A stretch of 64,000 bases of DNA from Ophioderma brevispina. Lineage: Eukaryota > Echinodermata > Ophiuroidea > Amphilepidida > Ophiodermatidae. The DNA lies in NCBI GenBank assembly GCA_023653785.1, contig JAMKCH010002909.1, positions 28,152 to 92,151 on the forward strand, read 5' to 3'. Positions 21,891-32,530 of the stretch are shown piece after piece. Each line of letters begins with the position of its first letter. Within the stretch, counting starts at the first letter, position 1. A program made the translations under genes and the position numbers. Under the pieces are notes generated by a model. It saw only the letters and a list, made by a program, of their open reading frames with translations. It did no database searches and was not told the origin of the DNA.

Positions 21891-23935
21891 TTGGGTGACC
21901 TCATGGGACCTTTGACCTTTTAGGAGGGGGAAGGCTGGGTGTGGGGAGGGAAAGGTGGGGTGTTGGGGAGGAGAAGGGTGGGGGGTTGGGGATGAGAAAG
22001 GGTGGGGTTTTTGGGGATGGAGAACGTGGGGTGTTGGGGAGGGAAGGAAGGGTGGTGTGTTTTTAGGACGGAAACAGTTGGGGTTTTTGGGGCAGGGTTT
22101 GGGTGTTAGTTACTGGTTGCGTGTGTCGGGAGTGGATCGGTGATGGTCATGTGTGGTGGCACATCTGGGGAGGGGGTAGGTAGGATGTGCGTTGGGGGCT
22201 GGTAAGTGCATTGGGAGGGATCGTGGTAGATAGTTGGTGAGGGTGCATCGGGGAGGGGCAGGTGATCGTTTTGTGACCGCATGTCACCTTTGGTGCCCTC
22301 ATCATTGGTGAGGGTTCATCAGGCATGAATCTGGGGATGGTGCATCATGTAGGGGGATGGGATGGCTTGACCTCATGTGTACCTTGTGACCCCATTTGAC
22401 CTTGTGAACCCCATGTGACCTTGGTGACCCCATTTGACCTTGGTGACCCCCATGGTGACCTTGGTTACCCTTTGCCTGTGGTGAACCATTGACTGGTGAC
22501 TCCATTGCCGTTGGTGACAGCATGGGAAACCTTGGTGACCCATGTACCTGGTGACCCTGTGACCTTGGTGACCCCATTGACCTTGTGACCCAGTCATGGG
22601 GAAGCTGGGTGTTAGGAAGGAAGAGGTGGGGTGGTTAGGGGGATGTTTGTAGGGGGGAAGGGTGGTGACGTAGAAGTGACGGGTGGTTTTTTCTGAGGGA
22701 ACGGTTGGGTTATTGTTGGGGAAGGTTCGGGTGTTGGGAGGTTGTGATTGCGTCATGAGGGGGGTTGGATGCGTTCGGTGAGGGGTCGGGGTCCGTCGGT
22801 GAGGGGGTCACGGGTGGGGTGGGTCAGTGCGGGTCGGGAGGGTGGCCATCCGGGGAGGGGGAGGGTAAGGTGCATTTGGGAGGGGGCGTGGTAGATATTT
22901 GGGGAGGGGCATGGTAGATAGTTTGGGGAGGGTGCACTCGTGGGGTTTGGTGTGATGATCTTTGTGACCCCTCATTTGACCTGGTGACCTTCACATCACC
23001 TTTGGTGCCATCATTTGGAAGGTCGTGGCATCAGGCCGAGGGGGGAGGGTGCATCAGGCAGTCAGGTGAGGGTGCATCAAGGTAGGGGGGGCGGGTGGAA
23101 GTGACCTCGTGTGATGGGTGGATTGACTCTTGTGCACCTTGGTACCCCATTATGGACTTTTGGTGCCCCATGTAGACCTGGTGAACCCCTGTTGATCTTG
23201 GTGACCCCCATGTGACCCTATGTGACCCCCAATGACTCAGGACCCCAGTCATTGGGAAGCTGGGAGTTTTAGGAGGCAGGAAGGTGGGTGTTTTGGGAGG
23301 GGGAGAGGTGGGGACGGGAAGTAAGGGTGGGTTCGAGGAACAGGTGGGGTTTTGGGGGAAGGTTAGTTTTTGGGAGTTGTGGATGCGTCGGGAGGGTGGG
23401 TGGGTGGGGTCGTGAGGGGGTTGGGTTCGTCGGTGAGGGGTTGGGGTGCGTCTGTGAGGGGTGGGGTGCTTCGTTGATGGGTCCGGGTGGGTGCATCGTG
23501 AGGTGGAAGGGTGGGTGGCCTTGGGGAGGGGGCAGGTGTCAGGGATCTTTGTTACTTTCATGTGACTTGGGACCTCCAGGTCCACCTTTGTGCCATTAAT
23601 TGGGGAATGGTTCTGGTGCAGTCAATCAGATCGTGAGGGTGCATCAGGTGGGGACGGGTGGGGTACCTCATTTACTTGGGACCCCATGTGGACTTTGGAA
23701 CCCCCATTTGGTGACTTTGTGACCCCCATGTGGCCTTTGTGACCCCATGTGACTTTGGTGACCCCACGTGACATTTGTGACCCAGTGACCATTGGGACCC
23801 ATGTGACCCTTAGTGACCTTGTGACCACGTGTGACCTCAGTGACCCAATGTAACCTCAGTGACCCAATGTAACCTCAGTGACCCAATGTAACCTCAGTGA
23901 CCCAATGTAACCTCAGTGACCCAATGTCCCCTTTT
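21890..23935. repeat. Composite minisatellite: alternating G-rich and TGACC-type blocks
   Basis: G-rich blocks with GGGTGGGGTGTTGGGGAGG-like units (about 21920-22140, 22600-22960, 23260-23540) alternate with blocks of GTGACCTTGGTGACCCCAT-like units of about 19 bases (about 22370-22590, 22970-23260, 23550-23930). All long open frames here (for example 22302-22756 and 23031-23585, minus) are low-complexity translations of the repeat, rich in His, Pro, Gly and Ser. A shorter copy of the same arrangement lies at 41340-41705 and a mostly C-rich inverted one at 45450-46030. Confidence 0.85.
23834..23930 (+). repeat. Five near-perfect 19-bp tandem units
   Basis: ACCTCAGTGACCCAATGTA begins at 23834, 23853, 23872, 23891 and 23910 without a visible change until the last unit. 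This contrasts with the decayed repeats upstream and points to recent local expansion. Confidence 0.9.
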
Positions 23936-24895
23936 GCCCATTCACAACCCACAATGGCAGAGGACACTAGCGTCCAACAACCACATGTTTTACTGTTGCA
24001 CCCAAAATGGTGATGTCCAATATTTATGTTTCGATGTTCCATTTTCTTGTCATTCCCTTGCAATACTCCAACAAAATAAAGATTTAGGGCTCAATTACAT
24101 GAAAGTAGTAGTCTTCAAAAGTATTGGTGACAAGCCAAAAACATAACCAATTGATTAAACCATATTATCTTCAAGCTTGGAAAATGACATATTTGGAGAT
24201 TAAAGATATTTGCCTGGTATTCTCAAAAAAGAGTAACTTTAGACCTGGGACTTCTTAGGTCCATAAACTGATCACTGATAGCCTCATCCCCAGGGACCCA
24301 AAGTTTTACCAAATGTGATCAAAATTTTGATATCAGTTGAAAGCTATTTTTTGTGAGCAAAAATTAGCTTTAAAATAAAGCTATTAATGGGCCACTGCAT
24401 CATTGATGCTCTGGTTTACCTAGCGAGATGGCTAATTGATTCTTCTGCTGTTGGAAGTAGATTTGCCGGGAGATCTGCAACGATAAATGAGGGATTTTAA
24501 AGTGTGTATTGGCCCACATCGAGAGAGTACCTCTGTTTGGAGTAAAGTATTTTCAGGTCAGTTGAAGTAATCCTTGAAATCCAGGCCAGTACATATTATC
24601 ATGGCCAGGCATGGTACATAACTGTAACTTTATTTAGGCAAAGAGCAACTCGCGGAAATCTTGAAGTTGAAACAATTTTTTATTGACGTCTGCCTCGAAG
24701 ACGGAGATAATTACCAAAGTGGATGTCTATAAAACATCAGATCGGTGATAAATCGTCATCTGAAGAGGTGTAGACAGGGGATTTTTATTTTTTACAGAGC
24801 CAATATTTTTTCAAGTCATGAACTGGCCAAGCTAAAGTTCTTAAAATGAAAAGTGTATAGTAATATAGGACACAAGATTCTGAAAACATAATAAT
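23936..24895. other. No gene seen
   Basis: Contains the palindromic word GCATCATTGATGCTCTGGTTT near 24395-24415, also found near 32706 and 36354. No coding frame stands out. Confidence 0.35.
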
Positions 24896-24898
24896 GAT

Positions 24899-25019
24899 AA
24901 AATTGGATTCTTGTGTTTGTCCAATACCCAAATATATTGGTCTCGCTATGAGTTGAAAAATATTTTTTTTCCAACTCATAGCTTGACCAATAATATTGGA
25001 CTTAAAGAATCCAATTTTA
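24899..25019. repeat. Hairpin, arms about 55 bp
   Basis: AAAATTGGATTCTT at 24899 pairs with AAGAATCCAATTTT ending at 25019. CCAATA..AATATATTGGTC..GCTATGAGTTG pairs with CAACTCATAGC.TGACCAATAATATTGG. The loop is only a few bases (near 24961-24965). The arm words GCTATGAGTT and GACCAA..ATTGG also occur in the centre of the 16253-16808 foldback. The hairpin sits exactly where the left part of the following transposon fragment should be. Confidence 0.75.
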
Positions 25020-25020
25020 T

Positions 25021-25330
25021 ACCAAACTTGGGTCACAGGTGCAACATGGCATCCCCCGTTTGTTGATGAGGTCAACGGTCACATACTGAGGTCAAAGGTC
25101 ATGTGAGGTCAAGTTGTAAAATAGGCTGAAAATGTGAAATTGACCTCATTTGAAAAGTTGAAGTTCAATTGGAACCAAACTTGGTTTATGGAGTTTACAT
25201 GCAAACCCTCATTTGTTTATGAGGTCAAAGGTCACACATCAAGGTCAAAGGTCATGTTAGGTCTATCATTCACAAACCGCAACGGCAGGTGACAAAAGCG
25301 GTCCGAGCACCTACATATTATTTGATGATG
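25021..25330 (+). mobile_element. 3' fragment of the GTGTCG-end transposon with DR1 motifs
   Basis: Begins at ACCAAACTTGGGTCACAGGT, the same internal point as 31028 and 62961, and ends in AACCGCAACGGCAGGTGACA and GCGGTCCGAGCACC, a mutated form of the family's right end. Two internal units remain, with AGGTCAAAGGTCA near 25091, 25222 and 25241. The missing left part is replaced by the hairpin at 24899-25019. Confidence 0.8.
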
Positions 25331-26079
25331 CCCGATTTGAATTTTGTAATGATTTTCCTAAAAAAACGATCAAAAAATGCTAAACAGAGACCAACATAGC
25401 GCTCTCATTTCGTCCACTATCAAAATAGCATAATTTGTAGTAACTGTGAGGTAGCTACGTGGTAGCTGCATGTCTACTCCGGTACTGTCTAAACCATATC
25501 CACCTTCTCTCCACCCAATGGGCAACTACAGGATAGCCATCGGGGTTAGGTACTGTGTATACCTAATAACTGTGTACTTTGGAAGTGCTATCTTGCAGCT
25601 ACTGCATCACAACTTGCCTGGTGTGTACTGTGCAGTAGAGTAGCTGCCGCGGTAAACACCGTGTAGCTGTCGTATAGGCTACCACGCGAGTAAGAAAACG
25701 GCCGTGTACATTGTAGATCAAGGCTTCAAAAATGTGTTACAGAAGACAAAAAACAAAACTAGAAGCTGCAAGAGTGTGAGCCAAGTTATGTGGATGTGTA
25801 GAGATGCTTTGGCTATTTGAGGTTCTTGGCGGGGGGGGGGGGGGGGGGGGGGGGGGGGGAGCAGTACTATATAATACTTTGGCAACTTTTCTGTAAACGG
25901 TCGGCAATCCATAAGAGCTTATGCGCATGCGTTGTAAACAGCTGACAGAGAAATATGACCTGACAAGCCACATTGTATGTCTTTGCGTAGAGTTGGGTGA
26001 ATTGTATGAGCGGTACGAATTTCAATAATTCAAGGGCTTTTGCCCAAATTAAAGAACATTTCCAAGAAAATATCACTAC
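25331..26079. other. No gene seen; recurring GTAGCTAC/GCAGCTACT words and poly-G
   Basis: Words such as GTAGCTACGTGG (25451) and GCAGCTACTGC (25595) resemble CGCAGCTACTACC (16009) and GTAGCTACGTGG (16132), hinting at a diverged dispersed repeat. A 29-base G-run is at 25831-25859. Confidence 0.4.
25831..25859 (+). repeat. Poly-G run of 29
   Basis: Uninterrupted G homopolymer. It could form a four-stranded structure, and its length may be unreliable in sequencing. Open frames reading Pro runs on the minus strand are artefacts of it. Confidence 0.95.
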
Positions 26080-26500
26080 ACGATATTGGTGGCGAAGTTA
26101 TTAGTTGGCGAAGGGGGACTATAGAAATGCTAACCGTCCGTGTGTGTGTGTGTCCCACGCGATATCTTTGGAACTAAGTAAATGTGGAAGTCCATCTTCG
26201 CAACATAGGTGTATCTCAAGTTGGCGGTGGGTGGGATACAAAGTGGGTCATGTGGCATGGGTCAAAGGTCAAATGTGGTCAAAAATAGGGTCAAATATGG
26301 GCAAAAATAGGGCTAAATCGCTATAATAAACGTTGTCAACATGATATATTTTGATTGGAGCAAGTATGGGTGTCCATCTTCGTATCATAGATGTCACTCA
26401 AGTAGGCTGCGGATGAGTTCGGAGGAGGGTCATGTGGCATTGGTCAAAGGTCAAATGGGGTCAAAAATAGGCAAAAATGGAGTTAAATTGCTATAAACCT
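26080..26500 (+). repeat. Two tandem monomers with GGTCAAAGGTCAAATG
   Basis: GTCCATCTTCG.A.CATAG.TGT at about 26190 returns at about 26370, followed in each by GGTCATGTGGCAT.GGTCAAAGGTCAAATG, GGTCAAAAATAGG and GC.AAAAATGG. Period is about 180. The second monomer is cut by the transposon that starts at 26502. Confidence 0.7.
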
Positions 26501-26501
26501 T

Positions 26502-27425
26502 AGGCACCGGAATTTTGCGCGATCGTGCAAAACGTGAAAAAAATCACAAATTTTGGGGTCTATCACAATTTTGTTGGTCCATCGCAAATTTTCACGATTT
26601 GTAAAAAAACACCTTTTTAATGTTAATTTGCCAATAAACAAACACACACTGATTATTAAATCATTATTATGCAAACGTCGGCGAAAATTGATGACTCACC
26701 AAGCTTCCAATAAGTGCAAAATATAGTCCAAATGTATTTATAATCCTAGCGTAGAACCCTACCTCTAACCTTGATTTGTTGCACACGGATGATCCGACCT
26801 ATTTTCCATTGTGAAGCGTCATGATATGGTTGCGCTTCGGACGTGCATTAAGCAATAATATTGACGCATATGCTATCAAAGCTATCAACGCGCGGTATCG
26901 GGTCTTTGTTCATAATTGGTTTATCCATGGGATAATCTCTTCGGAATTAAACAAATTCGGACTTCGGTAATGCAGAAGAGATGAAACAACAACTCCCACA
27001 AGTGGGAATTTCCATTCAGGGGCAAGAGTGGAAAACCCGTCACGCCGGCCGGGGATTCCCCACTGGGATTCCCACGTGCGAAAGTAAATTATACTCGGGG
27101 ATGTATACAAAGGCCTCAGCCCGCGGCAGTACCATCTACATCTAATTCAAATATTTTATTCGGAATAAGAAGGGAAAATAACAGGTGATAATGATGTGCT
27201 TCTTGACATTTTTCAGCCGAGAAAAAAGTAAGAAATAGGATGTTAACTTTGGAAGTTTGAGCATTGTTTTTGCAAAGACTTTTTCGTGTTCCTGGTTAAC
27301 TAGCAGGGCAAACATTAGGAAACACATTTTCGTGCTTTTTACTTTAAAAATCGTGCATTTTCGCACATTTCAAAATACGGGTCGCATATTTTGCCGTTTT
27401 AAATCGCGCAAAAACTCCGGTGCCT
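26502..27425. mobile_element. Inverted-repeat DNA transposon (non-autonomous), copy 2
   Basis: The left end AGGCACCGGAATTTTGCGCG and right end CGCGCAAAAACTCCGGTGCCT (read in part) are inverted repeats. The body matches 4973-5966 throughout. The left flank ends in TTA and the right flank continues ACC, so TA..TA may be the target duplication (CTTA|GGCACC...GGTGCC|TACC), as for Tc1/mariner-type elements; this rests on one copy only. No transposase frame survives. Confidence 0.8.
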
Positions 27426-27800
27426 ACCTTATCTGTTGTGGTAGGATGATGAAACTGGGTGGGTGTGGTCAACATTAAGTGCCGAAAATTTTGAAGGTCA
27501 TGTCAATGGAAGAGCCTCAGTGGTTCAAGAACCACTTATTTCCATCACATTCTTCCCTGAGATCTTAAAATTGTTGCTTCTTGTTCTTTAGCTACTGCCC
27601 TGGGCCTTGTTTACTTACAAATTGATTATCTTCCCTCTCATACCAAATTTACGTTGGTTCAGCGAGCAGAAAAAATGCAATTCATCAGGCAAATATCCCT
27701 AAATTTCCGTCTTGGCCCATTGACTTATGTGAAGGCCGCAACCTCTAAATCACAAATTTAGTATCGAACATCATTTGTCCCCCCCCCCTGGTTCTTGGAG
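27426..27800. other. No gene seen
   Basis: Ordinary AT-rich sequence ending in a C-run at about 27780-27788. Confidence 0.35.
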
Positions 27801-27892
27801 TTCAATTATTGAATGTGACCCTGGATTTCAATTATTGAAGGTGACCCTGGATTTCAATTATTGAATGTGATGCTGGAGTTCAATTGTCAAAT
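27801..27892 (+). repeat. 26-bp minisatellite, about 3.5 units
   Basis: TTCAATTATTGAATGTGACC begins at 27801, 27827 and 27853, and a shortened unit at 27879. Units differ at one or two bases (GAAGG for GAATG, GATGC for GACCC). Confidence 0.85.
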
Positions 27893-27918
27893 TCGTAGTA
27901 ATCATTCCAATCTTTCTA

Positions 27919-28035
27919 CCTGACAATCACCACAAAAAAAGGCCGCGCTATTTTTTGTGTTAGATTTAGGGGCAACTTCCCCCTAACAACAAGGCAGGAG
28001 TCCGCTCTGTGATTTTTGAAAAGTGGCAAAATATG
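27919..28035 (+). repeat. Dispersed repeat shared with 36117-36235
   Basis: Common words: CTGAC.ATCACC.CAAAAAA, TGTTAGAT.TAGGGGCAA, TTCC, ACAA..AGG.GTCCGCTC.GTGATTTT.GAAAAGTGG. Same orientation in both places. Nature unknown. Confidence 0.6.
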
Positions 28036-28082
28036 TCATTTTACCCTCGTCCAACCACCCCCCCCCCGATAACAGCAATGTG

Positions 28083-28405
28083 TGCAATGCCAGTGTGCTT
28101 TCCCCGCGGTACAAAGATCTTATTTTTGTGGATAATGGTACTTATTCTAAAATGCACATGATTCAAAATGTTACAAAAATAAATTTAGAAGTTAACGTTG
28201 ACTAAGAAAAAAAAGGGTTTTAACATTTATACGTTTCATATAGTGTTACGTTACGCGCTTTATTTGATCCATAGGTTAAATTTTAAATCAAATGAAAAAA
28301 AAAAAAAACCGAATTTCGAAAGTGAAGGACTTTATTCGAACCGGCGACCCTCACCAAACTCCCCGCTTGCAAGGCGCGATCTTTGCCTCTAAGCCAAATC
28401 TCTCC
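28083..28405 (-). mobile_element. tRNA-derived SINE, minus-strand copy
   Basis: Read on the minus strand from 28405: TTGGCTTAGAGGCAAAGATC (A box region), CGCCTTGCAAGCGGGG (anticodon-like stem-loop, TGC in the loop), a long variable arm, then GTCGCCGGTTCGAATAAA (B box at 28334-28349). A T-run, a T-rich body and the tail TACCGCGGGGAAAGCACACTGGCATTG follow. The same order of parts appears in the plus-strand copy at 28848-29145. The acceptor stem does not pair, so this is a SINE and not a tRNA gene. Confidence 0.65.
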
Positions 28406-28795
28406 TTACATACTAATCATTCGTTCAAACCTAAAATATGTTTAAATCAATTAATCGACGAACGGTAAACCAATCCTACACACTTAAATCAATGCTGATG
28501 CCACGATACCCCATTATAACATAAGACTGACATGAGTCAATGATCTTTTTCATATGGTTTGTCGTGGTGTAGCGTTTGATTTTTACTAAAGAACAATGTT
28601 CAGAGATAATTTATTCTTGAAAATAGAATTTTACCCAACCGTTTTATCGATGTCATGGACAAGGTGACATTATGGAATCGGTTTGATAAAGATCACTTCA
28701 CGTATAACAATGGGTTGTTTACATCTGTTTGTTCAGTAAAATTATAGAGCCATACCCAATTTTATCTTTGCTTGTTTTGTGATGCCTTTTTATCC

Positions 28796-28838
28796 TCATC
28801 GTCGTCGTCGTCGTCGTCGTCATCATCATCATCATCAT
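28796..28838 (+). repeat. (CGT)n/(CAT)n microsatellite
   Basis: TCGTCGTCGTCGTCGTCG changes to TCATCATCATCATCATCA. A related stretch lies after the plus-strand SINE. Confidence 0.95.
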
Positions 28839-28847
28839 ATGTAAAGA

Positions 28848-29022
28848 GCTCATTGGCTTAGAGGCAAATATCTCGCCTTATAAGCGGTTTTCCAAAGCAA
28901 GTCCTGCCATTTGGAAATCGGTTATTTTCATTTAAAATGTAAAGCTTACCCTATGTATCCTATAAGCGCTAACCCTATCTGAAACGTATGGAAACATGGT
29001 TTAAAATTTTTCATTTTTTTCT

Positions 29023-29060
<38 letters not shown>

Positions 29061-29145
29061 ACTTTTAAACTTATGAAATTAATATTAAAGTTGTTAACAC
29101 AAAATAAGGCATCTTTGTAACCGTGGAAAGCACACTGTCATCGTC
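28848..29145 (+). mobile_element. tRNA-derived SINE, plus-strand copy (decayed head)
   Basis: Starts with CTCATTGGCTTAGAGGCAAA and TATCTCGCCTTATAAGCGG, matching the head of the 28083-28405 copy, but its B box is lost. It continues with GAAATCGGTTATTTTCATTT, a 33-base T-run at 29024-29056, AACTTTTAAACTTATG, AAAGTTGTTAACA and the tail TTGTAACCGTGGAAAGCACACTGTCAT. With the other copy it forms a head-to-head inverted pair around 28406-28847. Confidence 0.65.
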
Positions 29146-29222
29146 CGTCGTCGTCATCATCATCATCATCATATCATCATTATCATCATCACATCATCAT
29201 CATCATCATCTCATCATCCTCA
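29136..29222 (+). repeat. (CGT)n/(CAT)n microsatellite
   Basis: GTCGTCGTC then repeated ATC units with small interruptions, directly after the SINE tail. Tail-associated simple repeats are common in SINEs. Confidence 0.9.
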
Positions 29223-29224
29223 GC

Positions 29225-30395
29225 ATCTCTCCCATGAATTTCCCACTACTGATTAATTCATGCCTATATTCATTATAACCACAAATGATGCGAGGTCGCC
29301 ATGATGTTCTTCCCTTGGAGTTTTCTGCTATATTGCATAATCACGTGTAATATCTTCCCCTGTAACATCTGAAGTTTATTATTATGCTTTTACTATTTAA
29401 GTTTTCATTTAGTATTTAACACCCATTAATTCAGAGCCTTTTCTGTCTATAATGACGACTCCACTTTGAGCCCAATATGCTACGAGTACAGTTTTATTGA
29501 CCACTCCCTAAGTTTACCGCTGATTTCATTTTCCCCATGCAATGACGTAACCAATATGTTTATTTTATGGGACCTGAAATTTCGTTGTAATAGCTATATA
29601 TTAAGATTTATGAAGGAAAATGTAAAATTAGATGATTTTTTTTTCACTTTGAAGACACAACTTAGCCAAAATGTGTTGGCACACGACTCTTCTTTTTGCC
29701 CCGATTATTTGCCTTGCCTTTGCCTTGCCCGCATTTCCTTAAACATATCTATAGGAAATCATGTCAATTTGGGTTGAGGAGGCTTGGAGCATTCTCATCC
29801 TGCACCTCCTCCCGCTATCCCCACCATCATGTTGTGGGTTCTTTTAGTGTGGCAAGAACAAAATTTTCAAGGATTCCACATTGTCCAGGGGGGAGAGGAT
29901 GGCATTTTGAAGTAGTCCTATAAAAGTGTTCCAACCTTTTGGCTAGATGGTAGGAGTTTTTAAGCTATGTTATAGCATAATATAATGCAACTATCTGTAC
30001 ATGAGTATTTAAAAATGGTTTATATTTCCTCAGAAAAGAATTGACACTAAGTATTGCTCATCTTCTAATACCTTACCCTACCCAAAAACCCTGTAAAAAT
30101 CCAATTCTTTCTCAATTTTAAATATGTCTGGAATTTCCCTGTGTTGATTGTGTGTCCGTGGATGTGTGTCATGTCTAATGCCTGTCTGTGCCCGTACTCT
30201 TTGTTGGCTGTCATCATGTTTGTAGGTTTGTGCCTACCTGTGGTGTGTGTGTGTGGTGTAAACAAATGTCAAAAAATCGACTTAACAAATTGAACAAATC
30301 TGTTTGCTCAGAGCAAGACCCAAGAAACCAATTGTTTGTCTTTATGTCTGTCCGGTCATTTTTGGTTAGTTTAATTCCGTTATCCCATGCCTCTG
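29225..30395. other. No gene seen
   Basis: Open frames at 29466-29777 and 29696-29923 overlap without a shared domain. A GTGTGTGTGTGTG stretch lies near 30240. No transposon ends recognised. Confidence 0.3.
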
Positions 30396-30399
30396 ACTC

Positions 30400-30545
30400 T
30401 ATGTGACCAATTTCAACCAAATTAGTCAGAAGAACCCTTGGTCCAAGGTTCATATAGGGTGTTCCCCGATTGGGCCAAATAGGAGGGGGGGGGTGAGGGT
30501 TCACATGGACCCAACATTTTGTTTTTGTGTGCAATTTTTTAATGG
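30400..30545 (+). repeat. Solitary monomer of the 147-bp family
   Basis: TTAGTCAGAAGAACCCTTGG, CCAAGGTTCATATAGGGTGTTC, GATTGGGCCAAATAGG, TCACATGGACCCA follow the order of the monomers at 5998-7590. A G-run sits at 30482-30492. Confidence 0.6.
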
Positions 30546-30881
30546 TCAATCATTTTTGCCCAAATTTTTATGCAATTGCCTAAATATCAGTTGCGCATAT
30601 TTTTTTGGCAAAAAATTCAAATCGGCCATGGCGTTATTATGCTAATTAGCGTAATTATTTTGGTGGCACTATTCAAAATTTGTTTTGGCCCTTAAATCGT
30701 ACTCGAGTTAACTTAAAAAAAATCAGCTATGTAAATGTATTGATGATTTCCTATTATGAACCAAATTTTATGGAAAATGTCCTTCAGGAAAGTGTTGTTT
30801 CTTTTTGGTGGGCGAATTGGGTGCGCGTTGCAAAAGTTTTTGGACCGCTATTTTGAATCCGTACAACTGATTTTCATTTTT

Positions 30882-31922
30882 GTGTCGCCTGCACTAAGGC
30901 AGGAAGACACATACGGATCACTTTGTCCACTGTAGTTGTCTGTTGTTGTTGTTGATGTCTGTTGATGTCTGTTGTGAAAAAGGGTTAACATTTGCATGTA
31001 ATATCCACATGCTTTGATGGATTTAACCAAACTTGGGTCACAGGTGCAACATGGCATCCCCCAATTGTTGATGAGGTCAAATGTCACATGCCAAGGTCAA
31101 AGGTCATGTGAGGTCAAGTTGTAACATAGTCTGAAAATGTAAAATTGACCTCATTTGAAAAGTTGAAGTTAAATTGGAACCAAATTTGAATCATAGGTGT
31201 AACATGGGATCCCTAATTTGATGATTAGGTCAAAGGTCACATACCAAGGTCAAAGGTCATGTGAGGTCAAGTTGTAAAATGGGCTGAAAATGTAAAATTG
31301 ACCTCATTTGAAAAGTTGACGTTCAATTGGAACCAAACTTGAATCATAGGTGCAGCATGGGATCCCTAATTTGTTGATTAGGTCAAAGGTCACATACCAA
31401 GGTCAAAGGTCATGTGAGGTCAAGTTGTAGAATGGGCTGAAAATGTAAGATTGATCTCATTTGAAAAGTTGAAGTTAAATTGGAACCAAATTTGAATCAT
31501 AGGTGTAACATGGGATCCCTAATTTGATTAGGTCAAAGGTCACATACCAAGGTCAAAGGTCATGAGAGGTCAAGTTGTAAAATGGGCTGAAAATGTAAAA
31601 TTGACCTCATTTGAAAAGTTGACGTTCAATTGGAACCAAACTTGAATCATAGGTGCAGCATGGGATCCCTAATTTGTTGATGAGGTCTAAGGTCACATAC
31701 CAAGGTCAAAGGTCATGTGAGGTCAAGTTGTAGAATGGGCTGAAAATGTAAAATTGACCTCATTTGAAAAGTTGAAGTTCAATTGGAACCAATTACCAAA
31801 CTTGAATCATAGGTGCAACATGGGATCCCTCATTTGTTGATGAGGTCAAAGGTCATGTTAGGCCTATGATTCACTAACCGCGACGGCAGGCGACACAAGC
31901 GATCCGAGGACCGATGTATTTT
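30882..31922 (+). mobile_element. GTGTCG-end transposon with a 153-bp internal array of DR1 motifs
   Basis: The left end GTGTCGCCTGCACTAAGGCA and right end GGCAGGCGACAC (to 31896) are inverted. A second right-end hairpin, GATCCGAGGACC, follows, then GATGTATTTT. After about 145 bases of unique left sequence (TTGATGTCTGTTGTG, AAAAAGGGTTAACATTTGC) come five units starting CCAAGGTCAAAGG at 31091, 31244, 31397, 31547 and 31700, plus a partial unit. Each unit holds AGGTCAAAGGTCA once or twice; perfect copies are near 31093, 31227, 31246, 31380, 31399, 31530, 31549, 31702 and 31843. AGGTCA-N-AGGTCA is the textbook DR1 site bound by RXR, HNF4 and COUP-TF type receptors. No open frame codes for a transposase. 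Relatives: 16820, 25021, 61130, 62815. Confidence 0.85.
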
Positions 31923-32039
31923 TTCCCTGTTATGTGGTTGTTTTGATGTACCCCATCAGTGACCAGAGTTTTGTTTAAAAATTCCAGAGGGGGGCCCCAT
32001 GTGGACTCTCACCCACCCACCCCCCTTATACACAAACGG

Positions 32040-32530
32040 AGTGCCCAAGACTCTTCATAAAACACTATTTTAAAGGGCATTCTTTGAAAACCTATGAATT
32101 TGTTTTTCTGTCAGTGACAGATAAATTGCTATAATCACCCTCCATCTGGGATCAGAATATTCCACGGCCCCCAAACTCCATATCAGGTTTTAACAGGTTG
32201 GTTCAAATCATGTGCATTGAAACCAATTTCAGCTAGAGAATCACTCAATCGCTGACTTGTGATCCATTATCTATGGGTCCACCGAGTCAGCGGGTGCAAC
32301 ACCCCATATACGGGGTTGTTAACAGATTGGGTCAAGCTCATGTGTGCCAATTTAAAGGGTCATTTTGGCATGTTTTTGAAACTTTATAATTGTTTCTCTT
32401 TTCAGCCTAAACAATTGATCCGATTGCAGCCTACATGTAGCTTGGTCAGAAAAGCACTGACCCATGGTGTGTTTCAGAGAATGACACCACCTTGAACGGC
32501 ACTTGTATGTGACCTTTTAACCCATCATAC
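32040..32530 (+). repeat. Diverged monomers of the 147-bp family
   Basis: AAAGGGCATTCTTTGAAAACCTAT, ATAAATTGCTATAATCACCC, then ATATACGGGGTTGTTAACAGATTGGGTCAAG.TCATGTG, AATTTAAAGGGTCATTTTGG and CAGAAAAGCACTGACCCATGG follow the order of the 5998-7590 units. Two to three units are present, more diverged than those. Confidence 0.6.

Noticed and set aside
23031..23585. Long minus-strand open frame (184 residues) rich in Pro, Thr and His
   Set aside because: It is a translation of the G-rich minisatellite; composition and repeats explain its length.
26140..26155. CRISPR-like repeats in the tandem arrays
   Set aside because: Arrays here have long diverged monomers without unique spacers and the sequence is eukaryotic.
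29466..29923. Overlapping plus-strand open frames as a gene
   Set aside because: No motif, no codon-bias impression and stops on both sides; length is unremarkable for random AT-rich DNA.
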